The notes under the pieces were generated by a model that worked only from the letters and a program-made list of their open reading frames with translations, was not told where the DNA came from and made no database searches. Position numbers and translations under genes: made by a program. A DNA stretch of 64,000 bases from Nodularia sphaerocarpa UHCC 0038 (lineage in GTDB: Bacteria > Cyanobacteriota > Cyanobacteriia > Cyanobacteriales > Nostocaceae), in assembly GCF_022376295.1 (NCBI RefSeq), contig NZ_CP060140.1, positions 1,120,356 to 1,184,355 of the forward strand. The letters are read 5' to 3'. Shown piece after piece: positions 26,281-35,778 of this stretch (the stretch's first letter is position 1; every line of letters begins with the position of its first letter).

Positions 26281-27780
26281 ATGAATTTCATATCAATTTT
26301 CTATGGAGTATTTTTGCTGAGTGTACTGGGAATTTACTGGTCTGTAGGTAACCAGAAGTTGCGAATGTGGACGTTGCTAATTGCCAGCCTTGTTTTCTAC
26401 GGGTCTTTGAATGTTCAGTACATTCCTTTATTATTGGTACTAACTTTCCTTAACTTTCGTCTGGGGCTGGAGATGGGGAACAATACCACACACGGAAAAT
26501 ATGCTGTTGACTGGAAACTTTCTAATGAAGAGTGGCAATTTGGCCAAACTGATTGGAATCGTCGTCGGCTCAAGTTGTTGTGGCTGGGTGTAAGTTTAAA
26601 TATTTTATTGTTACTGGGCTTTAAATATCTGCCCGCTTTCTTTAAATATGTTTTTAATCTGGAACTTAATGCACCAGATTCTGCCATTAAATTAATTGCA
26701 CCTTTGGGGATTTCATTTTTCACTTTTGAGTGCATTGCTTATTTAGTAGATGTTTATCGCGGTGCGCCAGCTACTAAACAGTTTATCAAATTTGCTACGT
26801 ATAAATTATTCTTTGCTAAACTGATTTCTGGCCCAATTACTCGTTATCACAGCCTAGCATCTCAATTCTATAAACCACACTTTCCTTCTGCTGAGGGTGT
26901 CACAGAAGCAATGTGGTTAATTTCTAGGGGCGCAGTCAAAAAAGGTATTTTGGCAGATAACTTGGGAATCTTCGTTGATTTATGTTTTGGCAATCTACAA
27001 CGGGCTGGTAGTGCTGATTTGTGGTTGGCTACATTTGCCTATGGCTTGCAGTTATATTTGGATTTCAGTGGTTATGTAGACATCGCCCGTGGGAGTGCTT
27101 TACTCTTTGGCTTAGTTTTACCTGAAAATTTTAACTTTCCTTATTTCAGCACCAGTATTGCTGAATTTTGGCGGCGCTGGCATATTACTTTAGGCGATTG
27201 GTTACGAAACTACGTCTACTTTCCTTTGGGTGGTTCGCGTCAAGGCTTGACTCGCACCTGCGGGAATTTATTTATTGTGATGCTAATTGCTGGTATCTGG
27301 CACGGTTCAGCCTGGGGTTTTATCGTTTGGGGTGTATTCCACGGTTTAGCTTTGGGGCTTCATCGACTCACAGATGTAATGAGCGATCGCTTTGAAAATT
27401 TGGCACATTTCTGGCAAAATCCTCTGGGTATAGTTGTGGCTTGGTTTTTAACCCAACTGATGGTTTTTACCTCTTGGATTTGGTTCCGCCTCCCCAACCT
27501 CCAGGATTCTTCTTGGGTAATTCAGCACCTCTGGGGTCATTCCGCCGATGCACAGTTTGTGCAAAAGGTTTATGTAGAATCCCTGAATATGAACCAATAT
27601 CAACTGACTGCGTTGCTGGTAATTTTAGCTCTATCTATGAGCATAATTTATGCCTTTAATGGCAGGCTGAAGTTAGAGTTTAACTGGCCTGTCAAGCTTG
27701 TCTTCGTACCACTATGCCTCTACGCCGTGTGGTTATTAGCTCCTGAAGGCAGTTTGCCTTATATTTACTTTGACTTTTAA
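26281..27780 (+). CDS. MBOAT family O-acyltransferase
   Basis: 499-residue polytopic membrane protein with the MBOAT signature: APLGISFFTFECIAYLVDVYRG, SGPITRYH, LDFSGYVDIARG, FWRRWHITLGDWLRNYVYFPLGG and the active-site region GIWHGSAWGFIVWGVFHG. AlgI-like enzymes pass acetyl groups across the membrane for transfer to a polysaccharide by a periplasmic SGNH partner, here probably the upstream gene. The glycan target is unknown; sheath, capsule or heterocyst polysaccharide are possibilities. Confidence 0.9.
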   Translation: MNFISIFYGVFLLSVLGIYWSVGNQKLRMWTLLIASLVFYGSLNVQYIPLLLVLTFLNFRLGLEMGNNTTHGKYAVDWKLSNEEWQFGQTDWNRRRLKLLWLGVSLNILLLLGFKYLPAFFKYVFNLELNAPDSAIKLIAPLGISFFTFECIAYLVDVYRGAPATKQFIKFATYKLFFAKLISGPITRYHSLASQFYKPHFPSAEGVTEAMWLISRGAVKKGILADNLGIFVDLCFGNLQRAGSADLWLATFAYGLQLYLDFSGYVDIARGSALLFGLVLPENFNFPYFSTSIAEFWRRWHITLGDWLRNYVYFPLGGSRQGLTRTCGNLFIVMLIAGIWHGSAWGFIVWGVFHGLALGLHRLTDVMSDRFENLAHFWQNPLGIVVAWFLTQLMVFTSWIWFRLPNLQDSSWVIQHLWGHSADAQFVQKVYVESLNMNQYQLTALLVILALSMSIIYAFNGRLKLEFNWPVKLVFVPLCLYAVWLLAPEGSLPYIYFDF

Positions 27781-27795
27781 GGGTCAGAGCAGTTA

Positions 27796-27825
27796 TTGAG
27801 CCTTTGTATGCAGCTTATATATAAG
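27796..27825 (+). promoter_or_regulatory. Possible psbA promoter
   Basis: TTGAGC (27796-27801) and TATAAG (27820-27825), spacer 18, within the 182-bp upstream region. Would give a ~130-base leader. Confidence 0.35.
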
Positions 27826-27962
27826 TAAATGTAATGTTTGTAGCCAAATTCATAACAAAAATAATACTTTACATTCAACGTAAATAGATGTTAAGTTTAT
27901 TAGGACAGACAAGCAAACGATGCGTCTGATTCATTAAAAGCAAATATCGCAATCATAGAAAA

Positions 27963-29045
27963 ATGACCACAACCTTACAACAGCGCCAAAGCGCCAACGT
28001 ATGGGATCGCTTCTGCGAGTGGATCACCAGCACCGACAACCGGATCTACATCGGTTGGTTCGGAGTTCTGATGATTCCAACCCTACTAGCTGCTACCACC
28101 TGCTTCATCATCGCCTTTGTTGCAGCACCTCCAGTAGACATCGACGGTATCCGTGAACCCGTAGCTGGTTCCTTGATTTACGGTAACAACATCATCTCTG
28201 GTGCAGTTGTTCCTTCTTCTAACGCTATCGGCTTGCACTTCTACCCAATCTGGGAAGCAGCTTCCTTAGATGAGTGGTTGTACAACGGCGGTCCTTACCA
28301 ATTGGTAATTTTCCACTTCTTGATCGGTTGCGCTTGCTACCTTGGTCGTCAGTGGGAACTATCTTACCGCTTGGGTATGCGTCCTTGGATCTGTGTAGCT
28401 TACTCCGCGCCTTTGGCTTCTGCTACAGCAGTATTCTTGATCTACCCAATTGGTCAAGGTTCATTCTCTGACGGTATGCCTTTGGGTATCTCCGGAACCT
28501 TCAACTTCATGATTGTGTTCCAAGCAGAACACAACATCTTGATGCACCCCTTCCACATGTTGGGTGTAGCTGGTGTCTTCGGTGGTTCTTTGTTCTCCGC
28601 AATGCACGGTTCCTTGGTAACTTCCTCCTTGGTACGTGAAACAACCGAAACCGAATCACAAAACTACGGTTACAAGTTCGGACAAGAAGAAGAAACCTAC
28701 AATATCGTTGCAGCCCACGGCTACTTCGGTCGGTTAATCTTCCAATACGCTTCCTTCAACAACAGCCGTTCACTTCACTTCTTCCTAGCTGCTTGGCCTG
28801 TAATCGGTATCTGGTTTACCGCTTTGGGTATCAGCACAATGGCTTTCAACTTGAACGGTTTCAACTTCAACCAATCAGTAATTGATTCTCAAGGTCGGGT
28901 TATCGCTACCTGGGCTGACGTAATCAACCGCGCTAACTTGGGTATGGAAGTAATGCACGAGCGCAACGCTCACAACTTCCCTCTAGACTTGGCTGCTGCT
29001 GATGTTGCTCCAGTTGCTTTAACTGCACCTGCTATCAACGGTTAA
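27963..29045 (+). CDS. psbA: Photosystem II D1 protein, Gln130 form
   Basis: 360 residues, full-length D1. Mn4CaO5 and electron-transfer residues are present: Asp170, Glu189, His332, Glu333, His337, Asp342, Tyr161 (Y-Z), His190, His198. Ser264 indicates a normal herbicide/QB pocket. Residue 130 is Gln, the mark of the D1:1 low-light isoform rather than high-light Glu130 forms. The precursor extends 16 residues past Ala344 for CtpA processing. Cyanobacteria usually carry several psbA copies; only this one is in the window. Followed by an intrinsic terminator. Confidence 0.98.
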   Translation: MTTTLQQRQSANVWDRFCEWITSTDNRIYIGWFGVLMIPTLLAATTCFIIAFVAAPPVDIDGIREPVAGSLIYGNNIISGAVVPSSNAIGLHFYPIWEAASLDEWLYNGGPYQLVIFHFLIGCACYLGRQWELSYRLGMRPWICVAYSAPLASATAVFLIYPIGQGSFSDGMPLGISGTFNFMIVFQAEHNILMHPFHMLGVAGVFGGSLFSAMHGSLVTSSLVRETTETESQNYGYKFGQEEETYNIVAAHGYFGRLIFQYASFNNSRSLHFFLAAWPVIGIWFTALGISTMAFNLNGFNFNQSVIDSQGRVIATWADVINRANLGMEVMHERNAHNFPLDLAAADVAPVALTAPAING

Positions 29046-29070
29046 TCATTAAGTTTAGCTGAATAAAAAT

Positions 29071-29098
29071 CGCCTCTCAGAAATGGGGGGCGTTTTTT
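29071..29098 (+). terminator. Intrinsic terminator of psbA
   Basis: Stem CGCCTCT / GGGGGCG (with G-T pairs) then six T, 26 bases after the stop. Confidence 0.8.
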
Positions 29099-29144
29099 AT
29101 GTTTGTTTTGTGTCACGCAGAGGCGCAAAGGAAGAAATACTGAG

Positions 29145-29891
29145 TCACGAATGCAAGTGCTGTGATAGCCAGAGCAAAGCTTCATCTATATCTGTGGCTT
29201 TTTCTCCTGGGGGTACAGGGGGACGGTTTATCATGACAACTTTGAGTTTTAGTTCCCGTGCGGCGATAATTTTGGCATAAGTGGCATCACCACCGCTATT
29301 TTTGCTGACAATGGTATCAATTTGATGGTGAATTAGGATTTCTCTTTCATTATCAAGCTGAAAGGGACCGCGATCGCACAACAATATTCCCGGTGGTACT
29401 AAAACCTGTGGCTCCGGCGGGTCAATCATCCGCATTAAAAACCAAATTTGATTCAAATGAGCAAAAGCACCGATTTCTTGCCTGCCAACGGTCAAAAAAA
29501 CCCGTTTTGATTGATTTTCTAGAAGACTTGCGGCAGTTTTTATCCTATCAACTTCCGTCCAGCGATCGCCATTAACTTCTTGCCAAGGTGGGCGGATTAA
29601 CTTCAGACGAGGTACTTTAACTTCCATCGCCGCATCAGCCGCATTTAAAGCAATCTGAGTCGCAAAAGGATGAGTAGCATCAATCAACAAATCAATTTGC
29701 ATCTGATGCAGATACTTAGCTAATCCAGCTACACCACCAAAACCCCCAATTCGGAAATCACCTAATGGGATTGACGGCTCACGGGTCCGACCGGCTAGAG
29801 ATGAAATTACCTCAATTCCCTGGATATTCGCAACTTTGGCAGCTAATTCTGCCGCCTCTCCGGTTCCACCCAGAATTAAAACTCGCATCAT
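29145..29891 (-). CDS. cobK: Precorrin-6A reductase
   Basis: CobK/CbiJ family, NADPH-dependent reduction of precorrin-6A (or the cobalt form) in corrin ring synthesis. N-terminal Rossmann-like MRVLILGGTGEAAELA, central DLLIDATHPFA and VFLTVGRQEIGAF, C-terminal DTIVSKNSGGDATYAKI with the family SKNSGG signature. The frame opens at TTG 29918, but ATG 29891 immediately precedes MRVLILGG and is preferred. Stands alone here, without other cob genes. Confidence 0.9.
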   Translation of the reverse strand: MMRVLILGGTGEAAELAAKVANIQGIEVISSLAGRTREPSIPLGDFRIGGFGGVAGLAKYLHQMQIDLLIDATHPFATQIALNAADAAMEVKVPRLKLIRPPWQEVNGDRWTEVDRIKTAASLLENQSKRVFLTVGRQEIGAFAHLNQIWFLMRMIDPPEPQVLVPPGILLCDRGPFQLDNEREILIHHQIDTIVSKNSGGDATYAKIIAARELKLKVVMINRPPVPPGEKATDIDEALLWLSQHLHS

Positions 29892-29932
29892 TTTATTTTT
29901 TCTGGGTTCCGTATCCAAAACAACAATAACTT

Positions 29933-29968
29933 TTTCCCTTCTTCCCTTCTTCCCTTCTTCCCTTCTTC
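29933..29968. repeat. 8-bp tandem repeat (CCCTTCTT), ~4 copies
   Basis: Direct 8-bp repeats just upstream of cobK on its coding strand side, a different unit from the heptamers elsewhere. Confidence 0.85.
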
Positions 29969-30094
29969 CTTTGTGTACTTTGCGCCCTTTGCGGTTCGTT
30001 AAAAATTAGAATTAGGCATTTCCCAGAAATAAATTCATGAAAGAGACGAACCACAGAGGCGCAGAGAACACAGAGAAATCAAGAAGAGAGAGTG

Positions 30095-31102
30095 TCAAGC
30101 CAACATTAAAGCTACTTCTTTGGCAAAATAAGTCAAAATTAAATCAGCACCGGCTCGTTTCATGCTGGTTAAAGTTTCCAAAATTATTTTTTTCTCATCA
30201 ATCCAACCCATGCGTGCAGCAGCTTTAATCATGGAATATTCACCACTAACGTTATATGCTGCTACAGGCAGATGTGTGGCGTTGCGGACTTGATGGATAA
30301 TATCGAGATAAGCCAGAGCCGGTTTAACCATGACCATATCTGCTCCCTCAGCAATATCTAATTCTATTTCCTTCAAAGCTTCTCTGGCATTAGCTGCATC
30401 CATTTGATAAGTCTTTTTATCACCAAATTTTGGTGCAGAATCTAAAGCATCCCGGAACGGACCATAATAGGCAGAAGCATACTTGGCTGAGTATGCCAAA
30501 ATTCCCACATCAATGTAGCCTTCTGCATCTAAAGCGCGACGAATTGCGCCGACTCTACCATCCATCATGTCGGAAGGTGCGACAAAACTTGCCCCGGCTG
30601 CTGCTTGGGAAACTGCCATTTTTACCAACACTTCCACGGTGGGGTCATTTAAAATATTACCCTTGTCATCGATTAAACCATCATGCCCATGATTGGTGAA
30701 GGGGTCAAGGGCTACATCAGTCATGACAATAATTTCTGGAACTGCTTCTCTGATAGCTTTGACAGTTCGCTGTACTAGTCCATTCGGGTTGAAACTTTCA
30801 GCACCTGTATCATCTTTTAGCTCTTCTGGAACTACTGGAAACAGTGCGATCGCATTAATTCCCAAATCATACACTTCCTTAATTTCTTTTAACAATAAAT
30901 CTAAGGAATAGCGATAACAATCAGGCATAGAAGCAATTTCTACTTTTTGCCCTTCTCCCTCTGTCACAAACATGGGATAAATTAAGTCATTAACACTAAG
31001 AGTTGTTTCTCTCACCATTCGTCGTAAAGTTTCAGTCCGACGCAGACGACGAGGACGGTAACGAAGTACATCGGTTGTATCAGAGGAATTGGTAGATGGC
31101 AT
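30095..31102 (-). CDS. hemB: Porphobilinogen synthase (5-aminolevulinate dehydratase)
   Basis: 335 residues; condenses two 5-aminolevulinates to porphobilinogen for heme, chlorophyll and bilins. Active-site lysines are in ILAYSAKYASAYYGPFR and MVMVKPALAYLDI. The metal region is DVALDPFTNHGHDG with Asp/Ala instead of the zinc cysteines, so it is the Mg-dependent type expected in cyanobacteria and plastids. A tnpB gene ends only 59 bases upstream, so the promoter must be compressed into that gap (TATAAT on this strand at 31131-31136) or lie in the insertion. Confidence 0.95.
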   Translation of the reverse strand: MPSTNSSDTTDVLRYRPRRLRRTETLRRMVRETTLSVNDLIYPMFVTEGEGQKVEIASMPDCYRYSLDLLLKEIKEVYDLGINAIALFPVVPEELKDDTGAESFNPNGLVQRTVKAIREAVPEIIVMTDVALDPFTNHGHDGLIDDKGNILNDPTVEVLVKMAVSQAAAGASFVAPSDMMDGRVGAIRRALDAEGYIDVGILAYSAKYASAYYGPFRDALDSAPKFGDKKTYQMDAANAREALKEIELDIAEGADMVMVKPALAYLDIIHQVRNATHLPVAAYNVSGEYSMIKAAARMGWIDEKKIILETLTSMKRAGADLILTYFAKEVALMLA

Positions 31103-31161
31103 AATCTAAAACTAGATAATATTTATGATGATTATAGTTCCAAAAAGCATAGACAAATATC

Positions 31162-32400
31162 TCATGCCATTTGTTTGCCGGGAATAACCCCGACAGGGCG
31201 GACTACAACGCCCCCTATCCCTAGACTAAATGCTGTCGGGACTACTTTACGTAAAATATTCAAACTACCATTGACATCAGCGTGAATCAGTTGACCATTA
31301 CCTGCTTTATAAAGCTTAGTTCTAATTCTGCGACCACTAAATTTAACTTCTTTCGCATCAGCTTTTCCATAGGTAGGAATAATATCTTGGTCTAAAAAAG
31401 AAGCCACACTGGTGTAAGACTCCTCAGAAACCAATACCTTTATCCCCACTAATTTCGTTTTATAAATCAACTGCTGTACAAATCGATTATGCGGAATACA
31501 AACAAAGTTTTGATTATTTCGTTTACCCAAATTAGCATTTTGCTTCCACAGTAGATTTTGACCAATTACTAAAGTCCCCAGCCCCTGCTTCACTAAATGG
31601 TCAATAACTAACCGACTGGCTTTATGTAGATAATCATCAACTCGAAAATTCCGTTTTTTAGTTAAACTTTGCAGTTGTTTAGATGTCTTTTGATGACTTG
31701 GTAGTAAAGATTGTAATTTAGCTTTTCTTTGATTGTAATAACGATTAATGGATTTGATAATTCTCCCCGAAACCAGAACTGGTAAAAACCCAGGCTGGTT
31801 AGATGTTAAGGTAGCTAGGTTATCTATGCCTAAATCAATCGCTGCTATAGCATTAGAGTCTAAGTCATCATCTAATTCCTCTTTTTCATACACAGCTTCT
31901 AGCACATAATGGTCAATTTTTGGGACAATTCTCACCTGATTTAGATGTACACACTCTACTTTTGTTGGAATGTCAATTTGTGTTTTTGACAGATGAATTA
32001 CACCAGCTTTCATTTTGGGTTTACTCACAGACTGTGCTGTGTAAACTAATAAATGTCTGCCCTTGTCTTTGTGTTTATATTTTGGTAATTTTGGTCTGCC
32101 TAAAAACTTGCTTTTATCTTCTGTATATACTTTAATTGCGGCAAAAAAGCTTAACCAGTTGCGATGTAATCCTAATAATACTTGTTGGGCAACTTTGGCG
32201 GGTAAAGCTTGATATGGTTCTGTAGATTTTAATTGTTTAGCTAAACAATTGTAGTCTAGATATTTTTGACTCAGAATAAAACTTTGGCGGATGTGGAAGT
32301 TAGCATAATTGTAGAGGTTTTTAGCAGCAAAACATAACTGATCAATCTCTTGATAGTGGGGATGATTTCGTTGAATTATATGCCGTTCGACCAACTGCAT
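31162..32400 (-). CDS. tnpB: TnpB RNA-guided nuclease lacking zinc ribbon (IS1341-type element)
   Basis: 412 residues of the IS200/IS605-family TnpB. RuvC acidic triad is visible: Asp189 (AAIDLGIDN), Glu327 (EESYTS) and Asp375 (HADVNGSLNI). The CxxC...CxxC zinc ribbon normally between the Glu and the last Asp is absent, replaced by VASFLDQDIIPTYGKADAK. The end GIGGVVVRPVGVIPGK is typical of cyanobacterial copies and its DNA may be part of the omega-RNA scaffold. No tnpA transposase is adjacent, so the element is non-autonomous. Appears full-length and intact. Confidence 0.9.
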   Translation of the reverse strand: MQLVERHIIQRNHPHYQEIDQLCFAAKNLYNYANFHIRQSFILSQKYLDYNCLAKQLKSTEPYQALPAKVAQQVLLGLHRNWLSFFAAIKVYTEDKSKFLGRPKLPKYKHKDKGRHLLVYTAQSVSKPKMKAGVIHLSKTQIDIPTKVECVHLNQVRIVPKIDHYVLEAVYEKEELDDDLDSNAIAAIDLGIDNLATLTSNQPGFLPVLVSGRIIKSINRYYNQRKAKLQSLLPSHQKTSKQLQSLTKKRNFRVDDYLHKASRLVIDHLVKQGLGTLVIGQNLLWKQNANLGKRNNQNFVCIPHNRFVQQLIYKTKLVGIKVLVSEESYTSVASFLDQDIIPTYGKADAKEVKFSGRRIRTKLYKAGNGQLIHADVNGSLNILRKVVPTAFSLGIGGVVVRPVGVIPGKQMA

Positions 32401-32748
32401 AGACTAGCTGCCAAAAATAAAAGACATAACCATTTATAATAACATTTTTCGGTACTTATACCAATGAATTTATGTTAAGTCTCTGGCTTGAGGTTTGCTC
32501 TATCCCCATTCATTACCTGGTTTCACTGTGATGAATGATCATAGATGGAGATATTTGTCTATATATTCGGGAAAATTTTACAATACTGTTGCAGAAATCA
32601 ATTGCGAACGTTACATTTGTTTAAAAAAATATCTAACTCTTAATTTTCCAGGGGCAAAAATTTGTAATTCAGGGAACAGCAAAAAATCAATTGCCTAAAA
32701 AAATAGGATAAACCCCGCAATTACAGTACGGGGATCAAAGCTAATAGC
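32401..32748. other. Spacer upstream of tnpB
   Basis: About 350 bases between tnpB and the 3' end of the outer-membrane gene. It should contain the tnpB promoter and the left end of its element, but no border could be fixed. A 67-codon frame at 32495-32698 has no support. Confidence 0.45.
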
Positions 32749-32754
32749 AAAATT

Positions 32755-33249
32755 TTAAAATTGATACCCAACACCACCTTGCACAGAGACAGCCGCACCA
32801 CCTCCTTCACGGTAGGCATCAAAAGCAATGATGGCGTTACCAAAAATTACAGTCTTACTATTTGGGATAATGTAATCAATTCCTGGTTGTAAAGCAAAAC
32901 TGATTTTGTTTCCCACAGGAGAAGAACTCTCACCACCAGCCAAGACCAAACCAGCGCCCAAGTAGGCATCAGTTTGCCAATTGAGGGGGACATCGTAAGA
33001 AACCGTGGGTATAACTGCGGTATTCTTCCCAATTAAAGCTTGAGCGCGGAAAGAAATGGGTGATTCTAGAAGCTTGTAACGGACAGCTACAACACCCCCA
33101 AATTGAACCCCATCAGTAAGACCAACAGTGGGTCCTACACCAACATAGCTCCCATAGGCTACCTGAGCTTGTGCTGGTTTAATCGTCATAGCTACACTCA
33201 AGACCGCGCCAACCGCTAACGCTGGAACCAAATAAGCAAGATGCTTCAT
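32755..33249 (-). CDS. Small outer-membrane beta-barrel protein
   Basis: 164 residues from ATG 33249, chosen because GAGG lies 9 bases upstream; a GTG at 33264 is weaker. Signal peptide MKHLAYLVPALAVGAVLSVAMTIKPAQAQ, then alternating amphipathic strands rich in Gly and aromatic residues, ending GGVGYQF with a C-terminal Phe as in BAM-assembled barrels. Likely an eight-strand barrel of unknown function, secreted to the outer membrane. Confidence 0.75.
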   Translation of the reverse strand: MKHLAYLVPALAVGAVLSVAMTIKPAQAQVAYGSYVGVGPTVGLTDGVQFGGVVAVRYKLLESPISFRAQALIGKNTAVIPTVSYDVPLNWQTDAYLGAGLVLAGGESSSPVGNKISFALQPGIDYIIPNSKTVIFGNAIIAFDAYREGGGAAVSVQGGVGYQF

Positions 33250-33337
33250 TACCGGAAACCTCACACAATCTTGAATGTTATAAGTTCGTTTGAATACTTA
33301 TATTATCGCTATTACTGATTAATTAGGTAACACAATT

Positions 33338-33537
33338 TGGGATTTTAGATTTTAGATTTTAGATTTTAGTTCGACCCATGCCTAAAGTCAGGAGCTTGTC
33401 AATTAATTTGAGATTTATTCTCGCGTTTCAATTCGGGTGCTTCTGTGCGAGAGGCTAGGGGTAGCTTACCTGAATAAATTTTGGATTGAAGATTCAAAAT
33501 CCAAAATCCAAAATCCAAAATTTAAAATCTAAAATTC
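33338..33537. repeat. Two opposed heptamer arrays flanking a spacer
   Basis: ATTTTAG units (33338-33369) and, 120 bases on, AAAATCC/AAAATCT units in the complementary sense (33493-33537). Together they form long inverted arms downstream of hglK that could fold into a large hairpin. Confidence 0.75.
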
Positions 33538-33546
33538 GGTGAGAAT

Positions 33547-35724
33547 TTATCTGCGATTCATTACGCCACTCCCCAGTCCTACGGAGGCACAACTAGAATG
33601 CAGTCCGCCTTGAGTACAAATGTAAGCTATTTGCTTCTCATCTAAATTTTTGGCTTGAGAAAAATCAACTCCTTGGACGACAGCAGAGATGGAACCTAAC
33701 TCTGGCATTTGGACAAATTGATCTTCGGCATTTTGTGGAACAGGAGCGAGAACTGTTCCTTTAAAATCAGCACCTGCGACATTTGCTCCCCGTAAATCCA
33801 CAAAAGTCAGGTCAGCATTTTGTAAGTTGGTATTTTCCAACTTGGCGGAACGCAAAACAGCACCAGTCAGTCGAGTAGCGCTGAGGTTGGCATTGCTGAG
33901 ATTAGCCCGGTCTAAATAGGCTCCCGATAAGTCCGCGCCTCGCCAATCAGTATTAGTTAAATTGGCAAAGGATAAATGTGTGCCGATGGCAATGACGCGA
34001 CTTAAACGCGCCCCATACAAATTGGCTTCGTTGAATTTAGCATCACCTATGTCAGCCCCAGTTAAGCTAGCTTTCTCTAGGAATGCACCGCGCAAATTGG
34101 CTCCTACTAGCTGAGTGCTGCCCAGATCCGCGCCTATTAAACGTGCATGGGATAAATTAGCTCTGTTGAGGGTAGAGCCGCTTAAATCGCTGCGGTTCAT
34201 GATCACGCGGCTGAGATTTGCATCGGTGAAATTGGCTTGTTTCATTTGAGCTTGGCTCAAATCAGCGATCGCATCATCAAAAGTGTCCCAGCGTCCATCC
34301 TCACCAGTTCCCCGAAAGATACTACCCTTAAAACTGGCTTGGTTGAGATTTGCCGATTTCAAGTTAATTCCCGACAAATCAACGTTATCTAAAACCAAGT
34401 TAAAAAATGAACTTCCCGCAGTCCCGCTTTGACCTAATTCGGCGCGACTGAGATCAATACCTGCGGGTTGAGTGCTGTTGAGGCTGAGAATTTTCTTGAT
34501 TGTCTGTTGGTTAATATGTAACTGCTGTTGTCGCAATTCTCGCTCTGGTGATGGATTGTTACCCACAGACTTTAATTCACCTGCTAACAACTGATTTTTA
34601 TTTTTTAATTCCGGGATGGCTGGGAGTCCCACACCTGTTAAAGCTTGTTGAATTGTACTCAGGAGAATGGGGTTAGTTTCTTTAACCAGAAGCTCTGAAA
34701 GAAATTGGATCGACTGGGGATCGTTGAGACCACCCATGGCCAGAATTATCGTTTGGCGCTCCTCTGTGCTAGCACCAGAGTTAGGACTCAATTTTTCTAC
34801 GAGTACGAGAAACTTTTGGCTGTTGATTTGCTTGGTTTCCCGCCGGGTTTGTTGACTTTGGATATAAACTTGGGTGGCTACTAAAGTTCCTAGCACAGCG
34901 ATCATACTGGTAACGGCTACCGCAAACAAAATCCGGCTGGGGTTTTGCCGCATTCGTCGCCACAGGGTAGCAGTATTTGTAGTTTCCCCTGTGAGCATTG
35001 ACATTGATACAGGGGCTGCTTCTTCCCCAGATGGCGACACCTGGGATTCATTACCCTGTGAGGATGGCGGACGAGTGTCATCTATTGTATATGTACCTGC
35101 CAACCAGTCATGCAATGCGCGACGGCCTCGACGTGATGGTAAGGCTATTCCTTCTCCCAGCACCATCAATACAGCCAAAAATGTGAATAATCCTAAATTG
35201 GGAAAAGCAAAACTGTAGCGCCAAAGAATATAGGCGATGGAAACAGGTATACTCCAGCGACCAATTCCTTCTCGCACCACAACTGTTGCTAAACCGGGCG
35301 GCTTACCTACTTCGTTGACAACTCGCACACCAAATTTGCCCTTGGGAATAGTACTACCTGTTTTACCCAGTAAATATAATTGCCACCCAGAGAGGCTCAC
35401 AGGCGCTAATAAGGCGATAAGCCACAAAAAATTCGTCGGGGCGGAGACGTTGCGAATACCATAGCTTACAGGCAAAGCTAAGGGGCGTGCGATCGCTCTT
35501 TCTGTGACTACCAATACTGGGTGAAGTGGCACTCGGTTGATATCGCTGCGAGAATTGGCATAGACACCCAGCCCAAAGGGAACTAGCCCACTCACAACCA
35601 CCAAGGTGATTTCAGTGACCCATGCAGCCAAACGCCTGGTGTTTAATGGCAATGACTTGGCTTTTTCCGGTTTGTTAGACTGGCTAGATGGACTGGTATT
35701 ACTCCTCACAATTGGGGTTGCCAT
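33547..35724 (-). CDS. hglK: HglK: RDD membrane and pentapeptide-repeat protein for heterocyst glycolipid deposition
   Basis: 725 residues, against 727 for Anabaena HglK as I recall. N-terminal RDD-type domain with about four membrane helices (~30-200, ending RRGRRALHDWLAGTYTIDD), another helix near 265-285, a helical linker, then ~270 residues of A(D/N)LxX pentapeptide repeats (~425-690, e.g. ADLSGAYLDRANLSNANL) forming a right-handed beta-helix. In Anabaena hglK mutants, heterocyst glycolipids are made but not laid down as the laminated layer. A small coiled-coil membrane protein gene lies just upstream. Confidence 0.88.
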   Translation of the reverse strand: MATPIVRSNTSPSSQSNKPEKAKSLPLNTRRLAAWVTEITLVVVSGLVPFGLGVYANSRSDINRVPLHPVLVVTERAIARPLALPVSYGIRNVSAPTNFLWLIALLAPVSLSGWQLYLLGKTGSTIPKGKFGVRVVNEVGKPPGLATVVVREGIGRWSIPVSIAYILWRYSFAFPNLGLFTFLAVLMVLGEGIALPSRRGRRALHDWLAGTYTIDDTRPPSSQGNESQVSPSGEEAAPVSMSMLTGETTNTATLWRRMRQNPSRILFAVAVTSMIAVLGTLVATQVYIQSQQTRRETKQINSQKFLVLVEKLSPNSGASTEERQTIILAMGGLNDPQSIQFLSELLVKETNPILLSTIQQALTGVGLPAIPELKNKNQLLAGELKSVGNNPSPERELRQQQLHINQQTIKKILSLNSTQPAGIDLSRAELGQSGTAGSSFFNLVLDNVDLSGINLKSANLNQASFKGSIFRGTGEDGRWDTFDDAIADLSQAQMKQANFTDANLSRVIMNRSDLSGSTLNRANLSHARLIGADLGSTQLVGANLRGAFLEKASLTGADIGDAKFNEANLYGARLSRVIAIGTHLSFANLTNTDWRGADLSGAYLDRANLSNANLSATRLTGAVLRSAKLENTNLQNADLTFVDLRGANVAGADFKGTVLAPVPQNAEDQFVQMPELGSISAVVQGVDFSQAKNLDEKQIAYICTQGGLHSSCASVGLGSGVMNRR

Positions 35725-35778
35725 TGTATAATTCCTTTGAATTTATTCTTAAGTGGCTCTCGGCGCAGTTAAAATAGA

